A stretch of 64,000 nucleotides of DNA. Origin: JAWVFM01 sp963823245 (GTDB taxonomy: Bacteria; Actinomycetota; Thermoleophilia; Solirubrobacterales; 70-9). The DNA lies in contig CAWGKQ010000003.1 in NCBI GenBank assembly GCA_963823245.1, positions 230,444 to 294,443 on the forward strand, given 5' to 3'. Below, in pieces: positions 55,964-64,000 of this stretch. Position numbers and translations under genes: made by a program. The notes under the pieces are model-generated. The model made no database searches, was not told the DNA's origin, and saw only the letters and a program-made list of their open reading frames with translations. Each line of letters begins with the position of its first letter. Within the stretch, counting starts at the first letter, position 1.

Positions 55964-56982
55964 ACGGAGACCCGCCACGTGCCCGAGAACGCCTCGATCG
56001 CGGCGAGCACCGCGGGCCCGCCGCGGTAGGCGGGCGGCCACAGCAGCGTTCGCTCATAGACACCGGCCCACCGCTCGGCGTAGCGGTCGCGCACCTCCTC
56101 GGGCGTCCCCGCGAGGGCGATCGTGTCGATCATCTCGTCGCTCACGGCATCGGCCATGCCCTCGAAGTCCCCCTGCTTCCACGCGGCGCGGATCGCCTCG
56201 CCCTCGCGCTCGAAGCCACCGGCGCGGTGAGTCGCGCGGTAGGTCTTGACGGTCGAGTTGAAGGCGATGATCGCCGCCGCGTCGCGTCGCGCGGCCTCGC
56301 GGTCGTGGCCGACCGAGGTCGTCACGTAGCCGGCGATGGGCGGCGGGGCGTCGCGGCCCGCTCGCTCGGCGCCGCGCGAGAGGGCCGGGCGCACGACCTC
56401 GCTCACGTACTGGGGCGTGAACAGCGGATGCCCGACCAGGCCGTCGGCCACCGCCCCGGCCGCCTCGATCATCCGCGCGTTCACGCCGGCCATGTAGATC
56501 GGCTGATCAGGGCGGACGGGCTCTCGCGGCGGGGCCGTCGGCTGGACGTGCAGGCGGTAGAAGCGGCCGTCGTGCTTCACGGGCCCCTCGTGAAGGCGCC
56601 ACAGCTGCCGCAGCAGCGGGACCAGCTCCTCCATTCGGCTCGCCGGGTGCTCGCCGTCGAGCCCGTGCCAGTCCTGCTGCATCTTCCGCGTCCCCGTCCC
56701 GAGCCCGATCGTTACGCGCCCGTCCGACAGCTCGTCGAGGTCTCGCGCCTCGGCAGCCAGGACAAGCGGGGTGCGCCCGAACGCGTACGCGATCGCGCTG
56801 CCGAGCTCGATCGTGCTCGTCGCCTCCGCCATCGCCGCGAGCGCGATGGTGGCCGACCGGTCGTAGAACTCGGTGGCCCAGACGGATGCGAACCCGGCCT
56901 CCTCGGCGATCCGCGCGGCCTCGGCGAGCTCGCGCGGGCCGCCCGTGCTCGTGACGAGCGACATGCCGGCCGGCGGGCTCAC
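55960..56982 (-). CDS. LLM-class flavin/F420-dependent oxidoreductase
   Basis: 340 residues from GTG at 56982. The TIM-barrel features GFASVWATEFYDRSATIALA, GSAIAYAFGRTPLVLAAEAR, VTIGLGTGTRKMQQDWHG and the later FYRLHVQPTAPPREPVRPDQ match luciferase-like monooxygenases; the segment with GLGTG is the F420/FMN phosphate site. F420 is the expected cofactor in actinobacteria. It is followed directly by the glycosyltransferase and preceded by the ArsR gene. Confidence 0.9.
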   Translation of the reverse strand: MSPPAGMSLVTSTGGPRELAEAARIAEEAGFASVWATEFYDRSATIALAAMAEATSTIELGSAIAYAFGRTPLVLAAEARDLDELSDGRVTIGLGTGTRKMQQDWHGLDGEHPASRMEELVPLLRQLWRLHEGPVKHDGRFYRLHVQPTAPPREPVRPDQPIYMAGVNARMIEAAGAVADGLVGHPLFTPQYVSEVVRPALSRGAERAGRDAPPPIAGYVTTSVGHDREAARRDAAAIIAFNSTVKTYRATHRAGGFEREGEAIRAAWKQGDFEGMADAVSDEMIDTIALAGTPEEVRDRYAERWAGVYERTLLWPPAYRGGPAVLAAIEAFSGTWRVSV

Positions 56983-56991
56983 GCCGGGAAC

Positions 56992-57303
56992 CTAAAGGAC
57001 TGCGTCGAGCAGGCCCGGGAAGCGCGCGTCGAGATCGTCGCGCCGCAGCGAGGTGAGCTTGGTCGTGCCCTCACGACGCTGCTGGATCACGCCCGCCTCG
57101 CGAAGCACGCGGAAGTGATGCGTCATCGTCGACTTCGTCACGTCGAGCTCGATCGACCCGCACGGGCGAGGCGCGTCATCCGCGGCGAGCTCGCGGACGA
57201 TGTGGAGCCGCTGCGGGTCGCTCAACGCGTGGAGCACCGACGCGAGCTCGATCTCCTCCCGATCCGGGTGGTGAAGCTTGACTGGCTGCTCGACGAGACT
57301 CAT
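56992..57303 (-). CDS. ArsR/SmtB-type winged-helix regulator
   Basis: 103 residues. The winged-helix core ASVLHALSDPQRLHIVRELA, then STMTHHFRVLREAGVIQQRR with the wing REGTTKLTSLRRDDLD is clear. No conserved metal-binding Cys pair of ArsR is seen (only one Cys in PRPCGSIEL), so it senses something else. It is divergent from the MFS operon; the 80-base gap contains two TATCGAAC repeats that could be its operator. Confidence 0.9.
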   Translation of the reverse strand: MSLVEQPVKLHHPDREEIELASVLHALSDPQRLHIVRELAADDAPRPCGSIELDVTKSTMTHHFRVLREAGVIQQRREGTTKLTSLRRDDLDARFPGLLDAVL

Positions 57304-57310
57304 CGGATTC

Positions 57311-57362
57311 GATTATACGAGAAGTATCGAACTTTTGCTACGATGCTCGTCGTACTATCGAA
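57311..57362. promoter_or_regulatory. candidate operator between ArsR and MFS genes
   Basis: The octamer TATCGAAC occurs twice, in aagTATCGAACttt near 57324-57331 and in gtacTATCGAACca near 57355-57362, about 31 bases apart, in a gap that holds the divergent starts of the ArsR gene and the 39-residue ORF. It is the only AT-richer stretch nearby and includes TATAC-like -10 candidates. Binding of the ArsR protein is inferred. Confidence 0.4.
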
Positions 57363-57383
57363 CCAGTGTGGAGGACTGAATAA

Positions 57384-57503
57384 ATGCCCGACTCCACGAG
57401 CATCGAAACCACGCAGTCGGCAACCAAGGACGGGCAGCCGAGCGAGACGATCCTCGCGGCCGCGGCCGAAGCGGCTTACATCCTCGCCGCGGTGCGCCGG
57501 TGA
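57384..57503 (+). CDS. 39-residue ORF ahead of the MFS gene
   Basis: Starts with ATG at 57384 and ends with TGA at 57501-57503, which overlaps the MFS GTG (GTGA). A ggagg ribosome-binding site is 8-10 bases upstream. The peptide is polar (MPDSTSIETTQSATKDG) with a short Ala-rich helix at the end (ETILAAAAEAAYILAAVRR). No family recognised. Its close overlap argues for translational coupling; a leader-peptide function is possible but unproven. Confidence 0.45.
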   Translation: MPDSTSIETTQSATKDGQPSETILAAAAEAAYILAAVRR

Positions 57504-58993
57504 ACCCGGTCACCGCCGGCAGGGATCTCATCCGGCGCAACTCGAACGCGCTGCTCTTCGTCGTCTGCCTGGGCCAGTTCATGGTCATCCTCGACGTCTC
57601 GATCGTGAACGTTGCCCTGCCCGCGATCAAGGACGAGCTCGGCTTCTCGAGCATCGGCCTCCAGTGGGTGCTCAACGCATACACGCTCACTTTCGCCGGC
57701 TTCCTGCTGCTCGGGGGACGCGCCGCAGACCTGTTCGGCCGGCGCCGGATGTTCTTCGCCGGCACCCTCCTCTTCTCGGGGGCATCGCTTCTGTGCGCGG
57801 TCGCGCAATCACCCGGAATGCTGCTCGCCGCCCGAGCGGTCCAGGGCATCGGCGGCGCGATCATCACCCCCGCCACCCTCGCGATCATCACCACGTCGTT
57901 CGACGAGGGCCCGCCTCGAAACCGCGCGCTCGGGATCTGGGGCGCCGTGGGGGCCATCGGCGCGACCTCCGGCGTACTGCTCGGCGGAGTGCTGACGCAG
58001 GGCCTGGGGTGGCCCGCGATCTTCCTCATCAACGTCCCGATCGGCCTCGCGATCGTGCTCTGGAGCAAGAGCCTCGTCCCCGAGGGTCGCGGCGCCGCCG
58101 AGGGCCGGCACTTCGACCTCCTGGGCGCGGTGCTCGTGACCGGAGGGATGACGGCACTGACCTACGGCATCGTCACCACCGACCGGCTCGGCTGGGGCGC
58201 CGCAGGTGTGCTCGCTCCGCTCGCCGCGGGCGCGGCGCTGCTCGTCGCCTTCGCCGTCTACGAGGGCAACCTCGCCCGCGAGCCGCTGATGCCGCTCGGC
58301 ATCTTCCGCATGCGGACGCTGCGCGCGGCCAACCTGACGATCTTCCTGCTCTACGCCGCGATCTTCGGGTTCTGGTTCTTCCAGTCGCTCTACATGCAGG
58401 GGACGCTCGGCTTCAGCGCCCTCGAAACCGGGCTCGCCTTCGTGCCGATGACGCTCGCTGTGGGCACGGGCGCCACGCTGGCCCCGCGCCTCGCGAAGCG
58501 GGTAGGAGCGCGGGTCGTGCTCGTCGCCGGGATGCTCTCGGCGGCAGCCGGCGAGGCGCTGCTCACCGGCGTCGCGCCGAATGGCAGCTACCTGGGGACC
58601 GTGCTCCCGGGCGGAATCCTCGGCGCCTTCGGGCTCGGCCTCGCGCTCGTGCCCGCGACGATCGTCGCGGTGCAGGGCGTGCCCGCCCGGGTGAGCGGAA
58701 TGGCGTCCGGCGTGCTCAACACTTCGCGCTTCGTCGGGGCGGCGCTCGGCCTCGCGGTCCTCAGCACGCTCGCCACCTCCCACACCCACTCCGAGGTCGC
58801 GGGTGGCACGGCCACGACGCGCGCGCTCACCGACGGGTTCTCGATCCAGTTCGAGCTCGGAGTGCTGTTCTGCCTGGCCGGGGCCGCGGCGGCGGCGATC
58901 ATGCTGCGTCCGCGTTCCGAGGTCGTGGAGGTTCCAGAGCCGGACGCGGGCCTAGGCGGCCGACGCCGGCGTAGAAGAGAACCCGCCATCTGA
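57500..58993 (+). CDS. MFS transporter, DHA2 drug-efflux type
   Basis: 497 residues from GTG at 57500. Fourteen helices are expected; LGQFMVILDVSIVNVALPAI is the conserved start of EmrB/QacA-type proteins and GGRAADLFGRRRMFFAG is motif A. WGAVGAIGATSGVLLGGVL is motif C of antiporters. It uses proton exchange to expel drugs. It is cotranslated with a 39-residue ORF and divergent from an ArsR-type repressor, a common pair. Confidence 0.93.
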   Translation: MNPVTAGRDLIRRNSNALLFVVCLGQFMVILDVSIVNVALPAIKDELGFSSIGLQWVLNAYTLTFAGFLLLGGRAADLFGRRRMFFAGTLLFSGASLLCAVAQSPGMLLAARAVQGIGGAIITPATLAIITTSFDEGPPRNRALGIWGAVGAIGATSGVLLGGVLTQGLGWPAIFLINVPIGLAIVLWSKSLVPEGRGAAEGRHFDLLGAVLVTGGMTALTYGIVTTDRLGWGAAGVLAPLAAGAALLVAFAVYEGNLAREPLMPLGIFRMRTLRAANLTIFLLYAAIFGFWFFQSLYMQGTLGFSALETGLAFVPMTLAVGTGATLAPRLAKRVGARVVLVAGMLSAAAGEALLTGVAPNGSYLGTVLPGGILGAFGLGLALVPATIVAVQGVPARVSGMASGVLNTSRFVGAALGLAVLSTLATSHTHSEVAGGTATTRALTDGFSIQFELGVLFCLAGAAAAAIMLRPRSEVVEVPEPDAGLGGRRRRRREPAI

Positions 58994-59327
58994 TTCGCGA
59001 GATACTGCGCGGGCGATGTCGGGGGGCAACCTGGAGATCGTGCCTTTGGCGCGTAGAGGAGGAGGAGCGCGAGGAGCGCGGCCGACCCTGGTTAGTCGCG
59101 TTCCGGAGTCGGCGCATTCCCGGTGCTCGTTCACCGGGACCTGCCGGGCGAGAGGGCATTGAACGTGGAGTGCTCGAATGCCCGAAGCTTTGGCTCGTCA
59201 TTCCGTAGTCGGCCTGTTCCCTGTGTGTGACGGCCGAGGGGTACTGCGTCCGAAGCAGCACTAGCGCCGTTCAGCCCTTCGGGGTAGGGTCACAGGCCAG
59301 TCAGTCAGCCCGGCAGGAGGGTTGTCC
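58994..59327. other. non-coding stretch with a duplicated gene-start fragment
   Basis: No gene is supported. It contains gcgagatactgcgcgggcg and ATGTCG at 58997-59021, identical over 25 bases to 59721-59745, followed by a related N-L-E-I-type coding start (59016 onwards). This looks like a decayed copy of a gene start (M-S-x-x-N-x-E-I). The rest shows nothing I recognise. Confidence 0.5.
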
Positions 59328-59519
59328 ATGGACAGGGTCCGATTTGGGATCGTGGGCGTATTGGTCGTCGCGGCCGTGACGATGGCGACCACAGTGGGCG
59401 GCGCGTCCGCGACGAGGTCAAAGGACGATCTGACGGCGAAGCGACGATCGGTGGTGTCGGCCTCGTTCGACCTGTTCCTGAACGGCAACAGCCTGCCGGA
59501 GGTCCACCTAACGGGTTGA
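59328..59519 (+). CDS. short secreted peptide, likely gene remnant
   Basis: 63 residues from ATG at 59328, with a ggcaggagg ribosome-binding site about 7-8 bases upstream. Signal peptide VRFGIVGVLVVAAVTMATTV, then a short polar part (GGASATRSKDD). It ends early (LNGNSLPEVHLTG), so it may be the truncated start of a larger secreted protein. No family recognised. Confidence 0.4.
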   Translation: MDRVRFGIVGVLVVAAVTMATTVGGASATRSKDDLTAKRRSVVSASFDLFLNGNSLPEVHLTG

Positions 59520-59618
59520 CGGATCGGCTATTGCGGGGGCCAAGAGGGGCTCCCCGAGCCGTAAGTTGACGCTGGCAGCGCCCGAGGGCAGACGCCTCCG
59601 GGCGCTGTCGGTGAGGCA

Positions 59619-59647
59619 CTCGAATCCGCCGGGCTGCGGGAGTAGGC
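59619..59647. repeat. 29-base direct repeat, left copy
   Basis: Matches 60266-60294 with one difference (ctcgaatccgcc against ctcgaagccgcc). The two copies bracket the lipoprotein gene at 59740-60233 at a distance of about 650 bases. Confidence 0.7.
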
Positions 59648-59739
59648 GGCCGCGACTTCTTGGGCCGGTTCCCGGCTCACTCTCCGTCTGCGCCGCGCAA
59701 AAAAACGCCGTGCTCCAAGCGCGAGATACTGCGCGGGCG

Positions 59740-60233
59740 ATGTCGCGGGAGAACGTGGAGATCGCCTTGCCGGCACTTTGCGTTGCCATGCTCGTCCTCG
59801 CCGGTTGCGGGGGTGGGGGCAGCAGCGCAACCACCACGCTCTCGAAGCAGGAGTACGCGACGCAGCTCCACCAGGCCGCCGTGGCATCGCTCGGTGCGGG
59901 ACCCAGCAGCTCCAGGCGGTCGATCCCAGTCATCTGCAGGCGGTGGCCTCTGCAGTTGCGACGGAAGACGCTGGTCTGAAGAAGGCGAGCCAGCGGATCG
60001 CCGCGCTCCATCCGCCGAGCGTTGTGACCCACCTAAACGCCGACATCGTGAGGTCGTTCAACCTCTACGAGAAGTCGGTCGCTCAATTCGAACAGGCCCT
60101 CAGATCAGGCACACACCAACAGCTCGCGGCCCAGGCGGCGGCCGTCAAGGCCTCGAAGCAGGCCTTCTTGACCAACTTGACCCAGATCGCGACGCAACTC
60201 CGGGCCAAAGGCATACCGCTGCCGGGACCCTGA
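59740..60233 (+). CDS. lipoprotein with chimaeric start, one frameshift
   Basis: The ATG at 59740 lies in a segment also found at 58997-59021. Translation gives MSRENVEIALPALCVAMLVL and lipobox LVLAGC, i.e. an SnoaL/NTF2-like start M-S-R-E-N-V-E-I joined to a lipoprotein signal. The first part reads to SLGA near 59900, then the frame shifts to TQQLQAVDPSHLQAVASAVA and continues to 60233 as an alpha-helical segment with many Ala/Gln/Lys. About 164 residues if repaired. Function unknown; probably a surface-bound helical protein. Confidence 0.55.
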
Positions 60234-60612
60234 TCTGGACGAGAACGACGCTGCGCGCGAGGCCTCTCGAAGCCGCCGGGCTGCGGGAGTAGGCCCACAG
60301 GCCCCTTCGCCGTGCGGGTTTCCCCGCATCTTTCCCGCACCAGCCCCTGAGCGGCCGATTCCCACTTGTAAGCGGTCTCAAAGGCACCGCTACGGGGATT
60401 CGAAAGCGGCGTTGACTTCGGGCGGAGCGTACTCCTGCGGCGCGGAGCGGCTTCGCTACGCGGGATTGGGCCCAGGGACGAGCCGGGTTCGACCGCAGAG
60501 AGCCGCTCGGAACTGGGGGCGACTGGGGCGAGACTGGGGCGATCATGGGTTTGACGCCCTTGCCGCTACGGTGCAGCTTGCAGAGCAAGACCCCCGTGAG
60601 TTAGTGAGTGAT
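60234..60612. other. non-coding stretch with repeats
   Basis: No gene is supported. Holds the right 29-base repeat (60266-60294) and three tandem copies of actggggcga between about 60511 and 60545, which resemble integrase arm sites. Much of it is GC-rich with no clear codon bias. Confidence 0.45.
60266..60294. repeat. 29-base direct repeat, right copy
   Basis: Repeat of 59619-59647 (28 of 29 bases). It ends in gggagtaggc as does the left copy. The pair flanks the lipoprotein gene. Confidence 0.7.
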
Positions 60613-60801
60613 ATGAGCCAACCAGTAGTTGAGGCAACCCGCGACGACCTCGAGCTCTTGGTCAAACAGCTCGCGGCCAACCCCCCGGCCGGACAGGTCC
60701 GGATGACGACCGACGCGGACGGAGGTTTCATTGCGCAGTGGGAGATGAGCGACGGGCACCCGTGCGCATTCGGTCCGACCACGACGAAGAAGATCCCGTA
60801 A
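60613..60801 (+). CDS. small polar protein, function unknown
   Basis: 62 residues from ATG at 60613 with a gtgagtgat context upstream. MSQPVVEATRDDLELLVKQL, then ANPPAGQVRMTTDADGG and FIAQWEMSDGHPCAFG. No membrane or signal segment. It overlaps the 3' end of the truncated integrase on the other strand. No family recognised. Confidence 0.45.
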   Translation: MSQPVVEATRDDLELLVKQLAANPPAGQVRMTTDADGGFIAQWEMSDGHPCAFGPTTTKKIP

Positions 60802-61415
60802 CCGCAACCTCTGCTCGCGCCTCAGCGACGGCGGCAGCCAAGTAGCGGTCCACCAGATCGCGCGCCTGATCCCGGCTGCCTGGCATCAGATGCCCGTAGC
60901 GGTTGAAGGTCATCTCGATCGTCGAGTGACCCATCCACGCCTGGATGGCCTTCGGGTTCACCCCGGCGTCGATGAGTAGAGAGGCGAAGGTATGCCGACA
61001 TTCGTGGAGCTTGATCGGCGTGATCAGGTTGGGCTCTCTGCTATCTCGCTCTGCCCGCGCGGCCTCCTGGGCGTTGGCGTCCCGCCAAGCGCGGAGCGCT
61101 CGGCTTCGGACGGTCGAAGCGACGAAGGCCTCGGCTGCCGAGCGGCCGAAGACGAGGTCGTCGCCGGATCGGTCGGTGACGAGCTTGTGAGCGTCGAGAT
61201 GGTCCCGCAGCACGGCTAGGATCGGGACGGTCCGGATGCTTGCCTCGGTCTTCGGATCAGTCGCGCCCTCGTACTGGTCCCACGAGCGCTCGACGCGAAT
61301 CGTCGAGCGGCCGAGGTTGACGTCGGACCAGCGGAGCGCCCTGAGCTCACCGCGGCGCAGCCCCGCGTAGAAGGCCGTCGCCCACAGCGCCCGGTCGCCG
61401 GGCGGAAGCGCGGTG
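60728..61415 (-). pseudogene. truncated tyrosine integrase (catalytic domain only)
   Basis: The minus frame from about 61415 contains ALPPGDRALWATAFYAGLRR, GELRALRWSDVNL (first Arg), LHECRHTFASLLIDAG (H-x-x-R) and GHSTIEMTFNRYGHLM (His and Tyr nucleophile), so the catalytic core is complete. The N-terminal arm- and core-binding domains are absent; upstream of 61420 the sequence belongs to another, also truncated, gene reading the other way. It resembles the integrase at 22942-24137. The junction marks a rearrangement. Confidence 0.7.
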
Positions 61416-61465
61416 TGATCATCCCGATGTCGGCGATCGTGAGATCACGGTTGGCGAACTGGGTA

Positions 61466-62099
61466 AGGGTGGGTCCGAGCGACGATTGCCCTCGCCGACG
61501 GCGCCCAGATCGGGGAGTTCACCCTCAACGCCGTTCTCAACGGATGGCAGCGGGCTTCAGGCGGGATCGGCCCGGATCTGAAGTGGACGACGAAGCTCAA
61601 GGTGATCGAGCCGCGCGACGAGGAAAATCGCCGCCGGCGGCGATCAAGTGAGAAGCCTGATGCTGAGGGCGACCTTGTCGGCCTTGCTTGGCGAGGAGAG
61701 GACGACTTCGACCACTGGCACTCCGGGGTACCCGGCCATGTCGAGCCGGTGGAAGCGAGCGAACTTGCTACCTGGGAGGAATACGAGGACCTCGGGGAGC
61801 TCGGCGACGCAAAGATCCCCACGATCTTTCTCAATCGCGACTACAGCCCGCTGAAGCGCTATGAGGCCGCGCGCGCCAAGGACCTAACGGAGGAGGGAAT
61901 CGACCGTTCCCGCGATCGCTACGCCGTTGGCGTCGGCCTCGGTCTGCTGCTCCTCGACCGCGACCTCAAGGCAGGGGGCAACGGCGCCAGGCTGACGGAT
62001 GAGGTGGAGCTTACGGCGAGGCAGGCCGCGGCCCGATCAGCGCTGGTGATGATGCCCCAGTACGACCGGCTTGCTGCCCAAGCCGGGGTGGATGAGTAA
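61466..62099 (+). pseudogene. 5'-truncated protein of unknown function
   Basis: The frame is open from after a TAA at about 61464 and encodes IALADGAQIGEFTLNAVLNG, then WTTKLKVIEPRDEENRRRRR, EDLGELGDAKIPTIFLNRDY and RYAVGVGLGLLLLDRDLKAG to 62099. No ATG or GTG precedes the conserved-looking part before GTG at 61602, so the natural start seems lost at the junction with the integrase fragment. No family recognised. Confidence 0.45.
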
Positions 62100-62396
62100 C
62101 CGCGTCGGAGCCGTGAGGCGCGATAGCTCGGCAGAGCGGGTGCGGGTCATCTTGAACCTGCGCGTACACAAATTCAGCGGTTCGTTTACCAATTCTGCCG
62201 TAGAGAGGCGATCGGACCTCGCGGCTCCTGCTTCTCGTCCATTCCGGGCGTCTCGCGAGCCTGCAAGCAGGCGCCTCCTTTCACGCGAAAGCGGAAGCCG
62301 AGATCGATTGCGCGCGACCCGGCACCTCAAAGCTCGGCGCGGTGAACCCATGCGGACCACTGCTGGGGTTGCGCCGTCACGCCTTGACGCCGCTGG
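62100..62396. other. non-coding stretch between truncated gene and cupin gene
   Basis: No gene is supported. The first part has a tRNA-like string (GATAGCTCGGCAGAGC near 62121-62136) that does not close into a cloverleaf. Short inverted repeats are seen but no clear terminator. Confidence 0.4.
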
Positions 62397-62738
62397 TCAC
62401 TCGGCGAGCACCCACATCTCTTTGAATGGCGGGGTTAGGTGCCAGGTCGTCACCGCTCCCTTTGGCAGGCACGCCATATCGCCGGGCTTCAGCTCCAGCA
62501 CCGGACCGTCTTCGATCTCGATCTGGGCCTCCCCTTCGAGCACCAAGAGGACCTCGGTGGCCGGGAGTTCCCAAGCTAACGGAGTTGGATCGGCCTCCGT
62601 TGAGAACCGCGTCAGCCCAGCGCGCATGGCTCCGGTGTCGAAGAGCACGTGCTCCTCGGCGCCACCGCCAACCTCGAAGTCAGGCTGCCAGTCGGCGGTC
62701 GCGACGTCGGATACGAACACCCCCGGGTGCACTTCCAT
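62397..62738 (-). CDS. cupin-domain protein
   Basis: 113 residues from ATG at 62738 after a caggaggagg ribosome-binding site. A single cupin barrel is visible: PATEVLLVLEGEAQIEIEDG, then LKPGDMACLPKGAVTTWHLT. The usual H-x-H-x3-4-E metal motif is partly degenerate, so metal binding is uncertain. It is divergent from the methyltransferase gene with about 80 bases between. Confidence 0.8.
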   Translation of the reverse strand: MEVHPGVFVSDVATADWQPDFEVGGGAEEHVLFDTGAMRAGLTRFSTEADPTPLAWELPATEVLLVLEGEAQIEIEDGPVLELKPGDMACLPKGAVTTWHLTPPFKEMWVLAE

Positions 62739-62817
62739 CTCGTCCTCCTCCTGCGTAGGTCGCCGAGGCATCTTCCCACCGAACCCCCCGCGGAACGGAG
62801 CCTGCGAGACTGGCTCG

Positions 62818-63603
62818 GTGAGCCAGCTCGCGTTCGACGAGGAGACCGGCAAGCAGCTCGAGGCTCTCTACCGGATCGGCGACGCGGTGCACCGGCGCCG
62901 CCTTGTGCGCGCCGCCTTGGCGGCAACGACCGGTGAGCGCATCCTCGACGTCGGCTGCGGCCCCGGCTTTTACTGCGCCGAATTGCTCGAAGAAGTCGGA
63001 CCCGACGGGTCGATCATCGGTCTCGATAGCAGTCCACAGATGCTCGCGCTGGCTGCGCGCCGGTGCGCGGGCCACGATCAGGTCGAGTTCCGCGAGGCGG
63101 ACGCCACCTCATTGCCGGTCGAAGACGCGAGCTTCGACGGCGCCGTGTGCGTGCAGGTGCTTGAGTACGTGCCAGAGGTGGCGGCCGCCCTCAGCGAGCT
63201 CTACCGGGCGCTGCTGCCCGGGGGCCGCGTCGTCGTCTGGGACGTGGACTGGGCCACAGTTTCCTGGCACTCGGCCGACCCCGGACGCATGGATCGCGTG
63301 CTGGGTGCCTGGGACGAGCATCTCGCTCACCCCTCGCTGCCCCGCACCCTCGCGGCCGCGATGAGGTCGGCGGGATTCAAGGAGGTCGAAATGGAGGCCC
63401 ATAGCTTCGCCACCACCGAGTTCGACCCGGACAACTATGGCGTCGCCGCCGTGCCGATCATCAGGAGCTTCGTCCCTGGCCGCAATGGCGTCAGCAAGGA
63501 CGAGGCGAGGGCATGGGCAGCCGAGCAGCAGGAGTTCGGCGAACGGGGCGAGTTCTACTTCGCCTGCCTCCAGTTCTGCTTCAAGGGGACCCGCTCGGGA
63601 TAG
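62818..63603 (+). CDS. class I SAM-dependent methyltransferase
   Basis: 261 residues from GTG at 62818. Motif I is ILDVGCGPGFYCAELLEEVG, the acidic motif II is IIGLDSSPQMLALAA, and motif with FDGAVCVQVLEYVPEVA and LLPGGRVVVWDVDW follow, in the correct spacing for a ubiE/arsenite-methyltransferase-like enzyme. The substrate is not evident. It is divergent from the cupin gene and is the last clear gene of the window. Confidence 0.92.
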   Translation: MSQLAFDEETGKQLEALYRIGDAVHRRRLVRAALAATTGERILDVGCGPGFYCAELLEEVGPDGSIIGLDSSPQMLALAARRCAGHDQVEFREADATSLPVEDASFDGAVCVQVLEYVPEVAAALSELYRALLPGGRVVVWDVDWATVSWHSADPGRMDRVLGAWDEHLAHPSLPRTLAAAMRSAGFKEVEMEAHSFATTEFDPDNYGVAAVPIIRSFVPGRNGVSKDEARAWAAEQQEFGERGEFYFACLQFCFKGTRSG

Positions 63604-64000
63604 CGCGGAGGCGTGCGCTTTCGGTCTCGGTCGAGACCGAGAAGCGCTTGGCGCGCTGCTGAGAGACTGCCGCGTTTTCGTCGAAGTAAAAGTGTCCGAC
63701 GACGCTCGGCTCCTGACCGGTTCGGACGAGCAGCGACAGCCCGGTGAGGCGCTGCGCAGGCTTCCGCTTCCGCGTGAGGCTGTGGCACAAACCCCCTGTC
63801 GGCCTCGTGAGAGCCCACCGCGACCCCGTTAACAATCGGGCCGAGGTCGGCCTTGAGCGTTCGGCGCGCGTAGCGCCACGCGGCGCGTTGCCCACTGTCA
63901 ACCGCCGTCTGAATCTCCGTACCGGTCTCTCTTGCAGCGACCGTTTGCGCGACAGCCTCCGCGCAAAGGATGAGCGACTCAATGACGCGGCATCACGGCC
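63555..64000 (-). CDS. possible partial gene at the right edge
   Basis: On the minus strand an open frame enters from the window edge with VIESLILCAEAVAQTVAARE, then RAAWRYARRTLKADLG and VNGVAVGSHEADRGF, which looks coding; after about 63790 a second frame gives VGHFYFDENAAVSQQRAKRF. They may be one gene with a frame change. No family recognised; low confidence. Confidence 0.3.

Noticed and set aside
62115..62175. tRNA-like string with D-arm-like GCTCGGCAGAGC and a possible anticodon stem
   Set aside because: No acceptor stem and no proper T-arm can be paired around it, the loop sizes are wrong, and the region is otherwise decayed; it could be a fragment at most.

Overview
The window is very GC-rich, densely coded DNA from a bacterium. 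The gene set fits a high-GC actinobacterium, probably of the Thermoleophilia/Solirubrobacterales type: an F420-type LLM oxidoreductase, a PduO-type cobalamin adenosyltransferase, an actinobacterial-style cox cluster, many GTG starts and ATGA/GTGA overlaps. This placement is inference; no rRNA or tRNA gene was recognised.

Layout. 1-9.6 kb: DUF1015 end, cobalamin adenosyltransferase, OsmC, SDR, MFS, Nudix, then a fatty-acid/aminotransferase run (thiolase, class IV aminotransferase, acyl-CoA dehydrogenase, 3-hydroxyacyl-CoA dehydrogenase) in which almost every gene carries one-base frameshifts. 9.6-15.6 kb: a secreted protein, EamA transporter, MBL-fold hydrolase, TrxB, a flippase-like protein and a PAP2-like enzyme. 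15.6-21.9 kb: an unusual heme-copper-oxidase-like locus whose subunits I and II have lost all heme/CuB histidines and most CuA ligands, followed by CtaB, two small membrane proteins, a CBS protein, a diheme cytochrome c and an exact 70-base G run. 22.7-25.8 kb: a small integrated element (tyrosine integrase plus a secreted beta-propeller protein) inserted in the 3' end of coxIII and flanked by 30-bp direct repeats. 25.7-30.1 kb: a canonical aa3-type cox cluster on the minus strand. 30-41.6 kb: glycosyltransferase, ABC exporter, glycosidase-like protein, infA, enoyl-CoA hydratase, HIT protein, a degenerate Rho-like protein and GlpD.

41.6-48.1 kb is the most striking region. A cobalamin riboswitch precedes five tightly coupled genes: two secreted DUF4430-type proteins, an ECF T component, a fused double ECF ATPase, and an ECF S component fused to an extracellular alpha/alpha-barrel repeat domain. 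The parts match the two folds of animal transcobalamin/intrinsic factor (alpha6/alpha6 barrel and DUF4430 beta domain) attached to a membrane importer, so I read it as a transcobalamin-like vitamin B12 capture-and-import system.

48-64 kb: a cNMP-binding protein, DUF190 and an interrupted crcB, a decayed topoisomerase IB, RsbW-like kinase, a heavily frameshifted penicillin acylase, membrane proteins, glycosyltransferase, LLM oxidoreductase, an ArsR/MFS pair, then a decayed accessory zone with duplicated fragments, a truncated integrase, a cupin and a methyltransferase. Two families of dispersed palindromic repeats run through the window: a 46-bp element (three copies, one inside an ATPase gene) and a two-hairpin element found just after stop codons (three copies with compensating stem changes).
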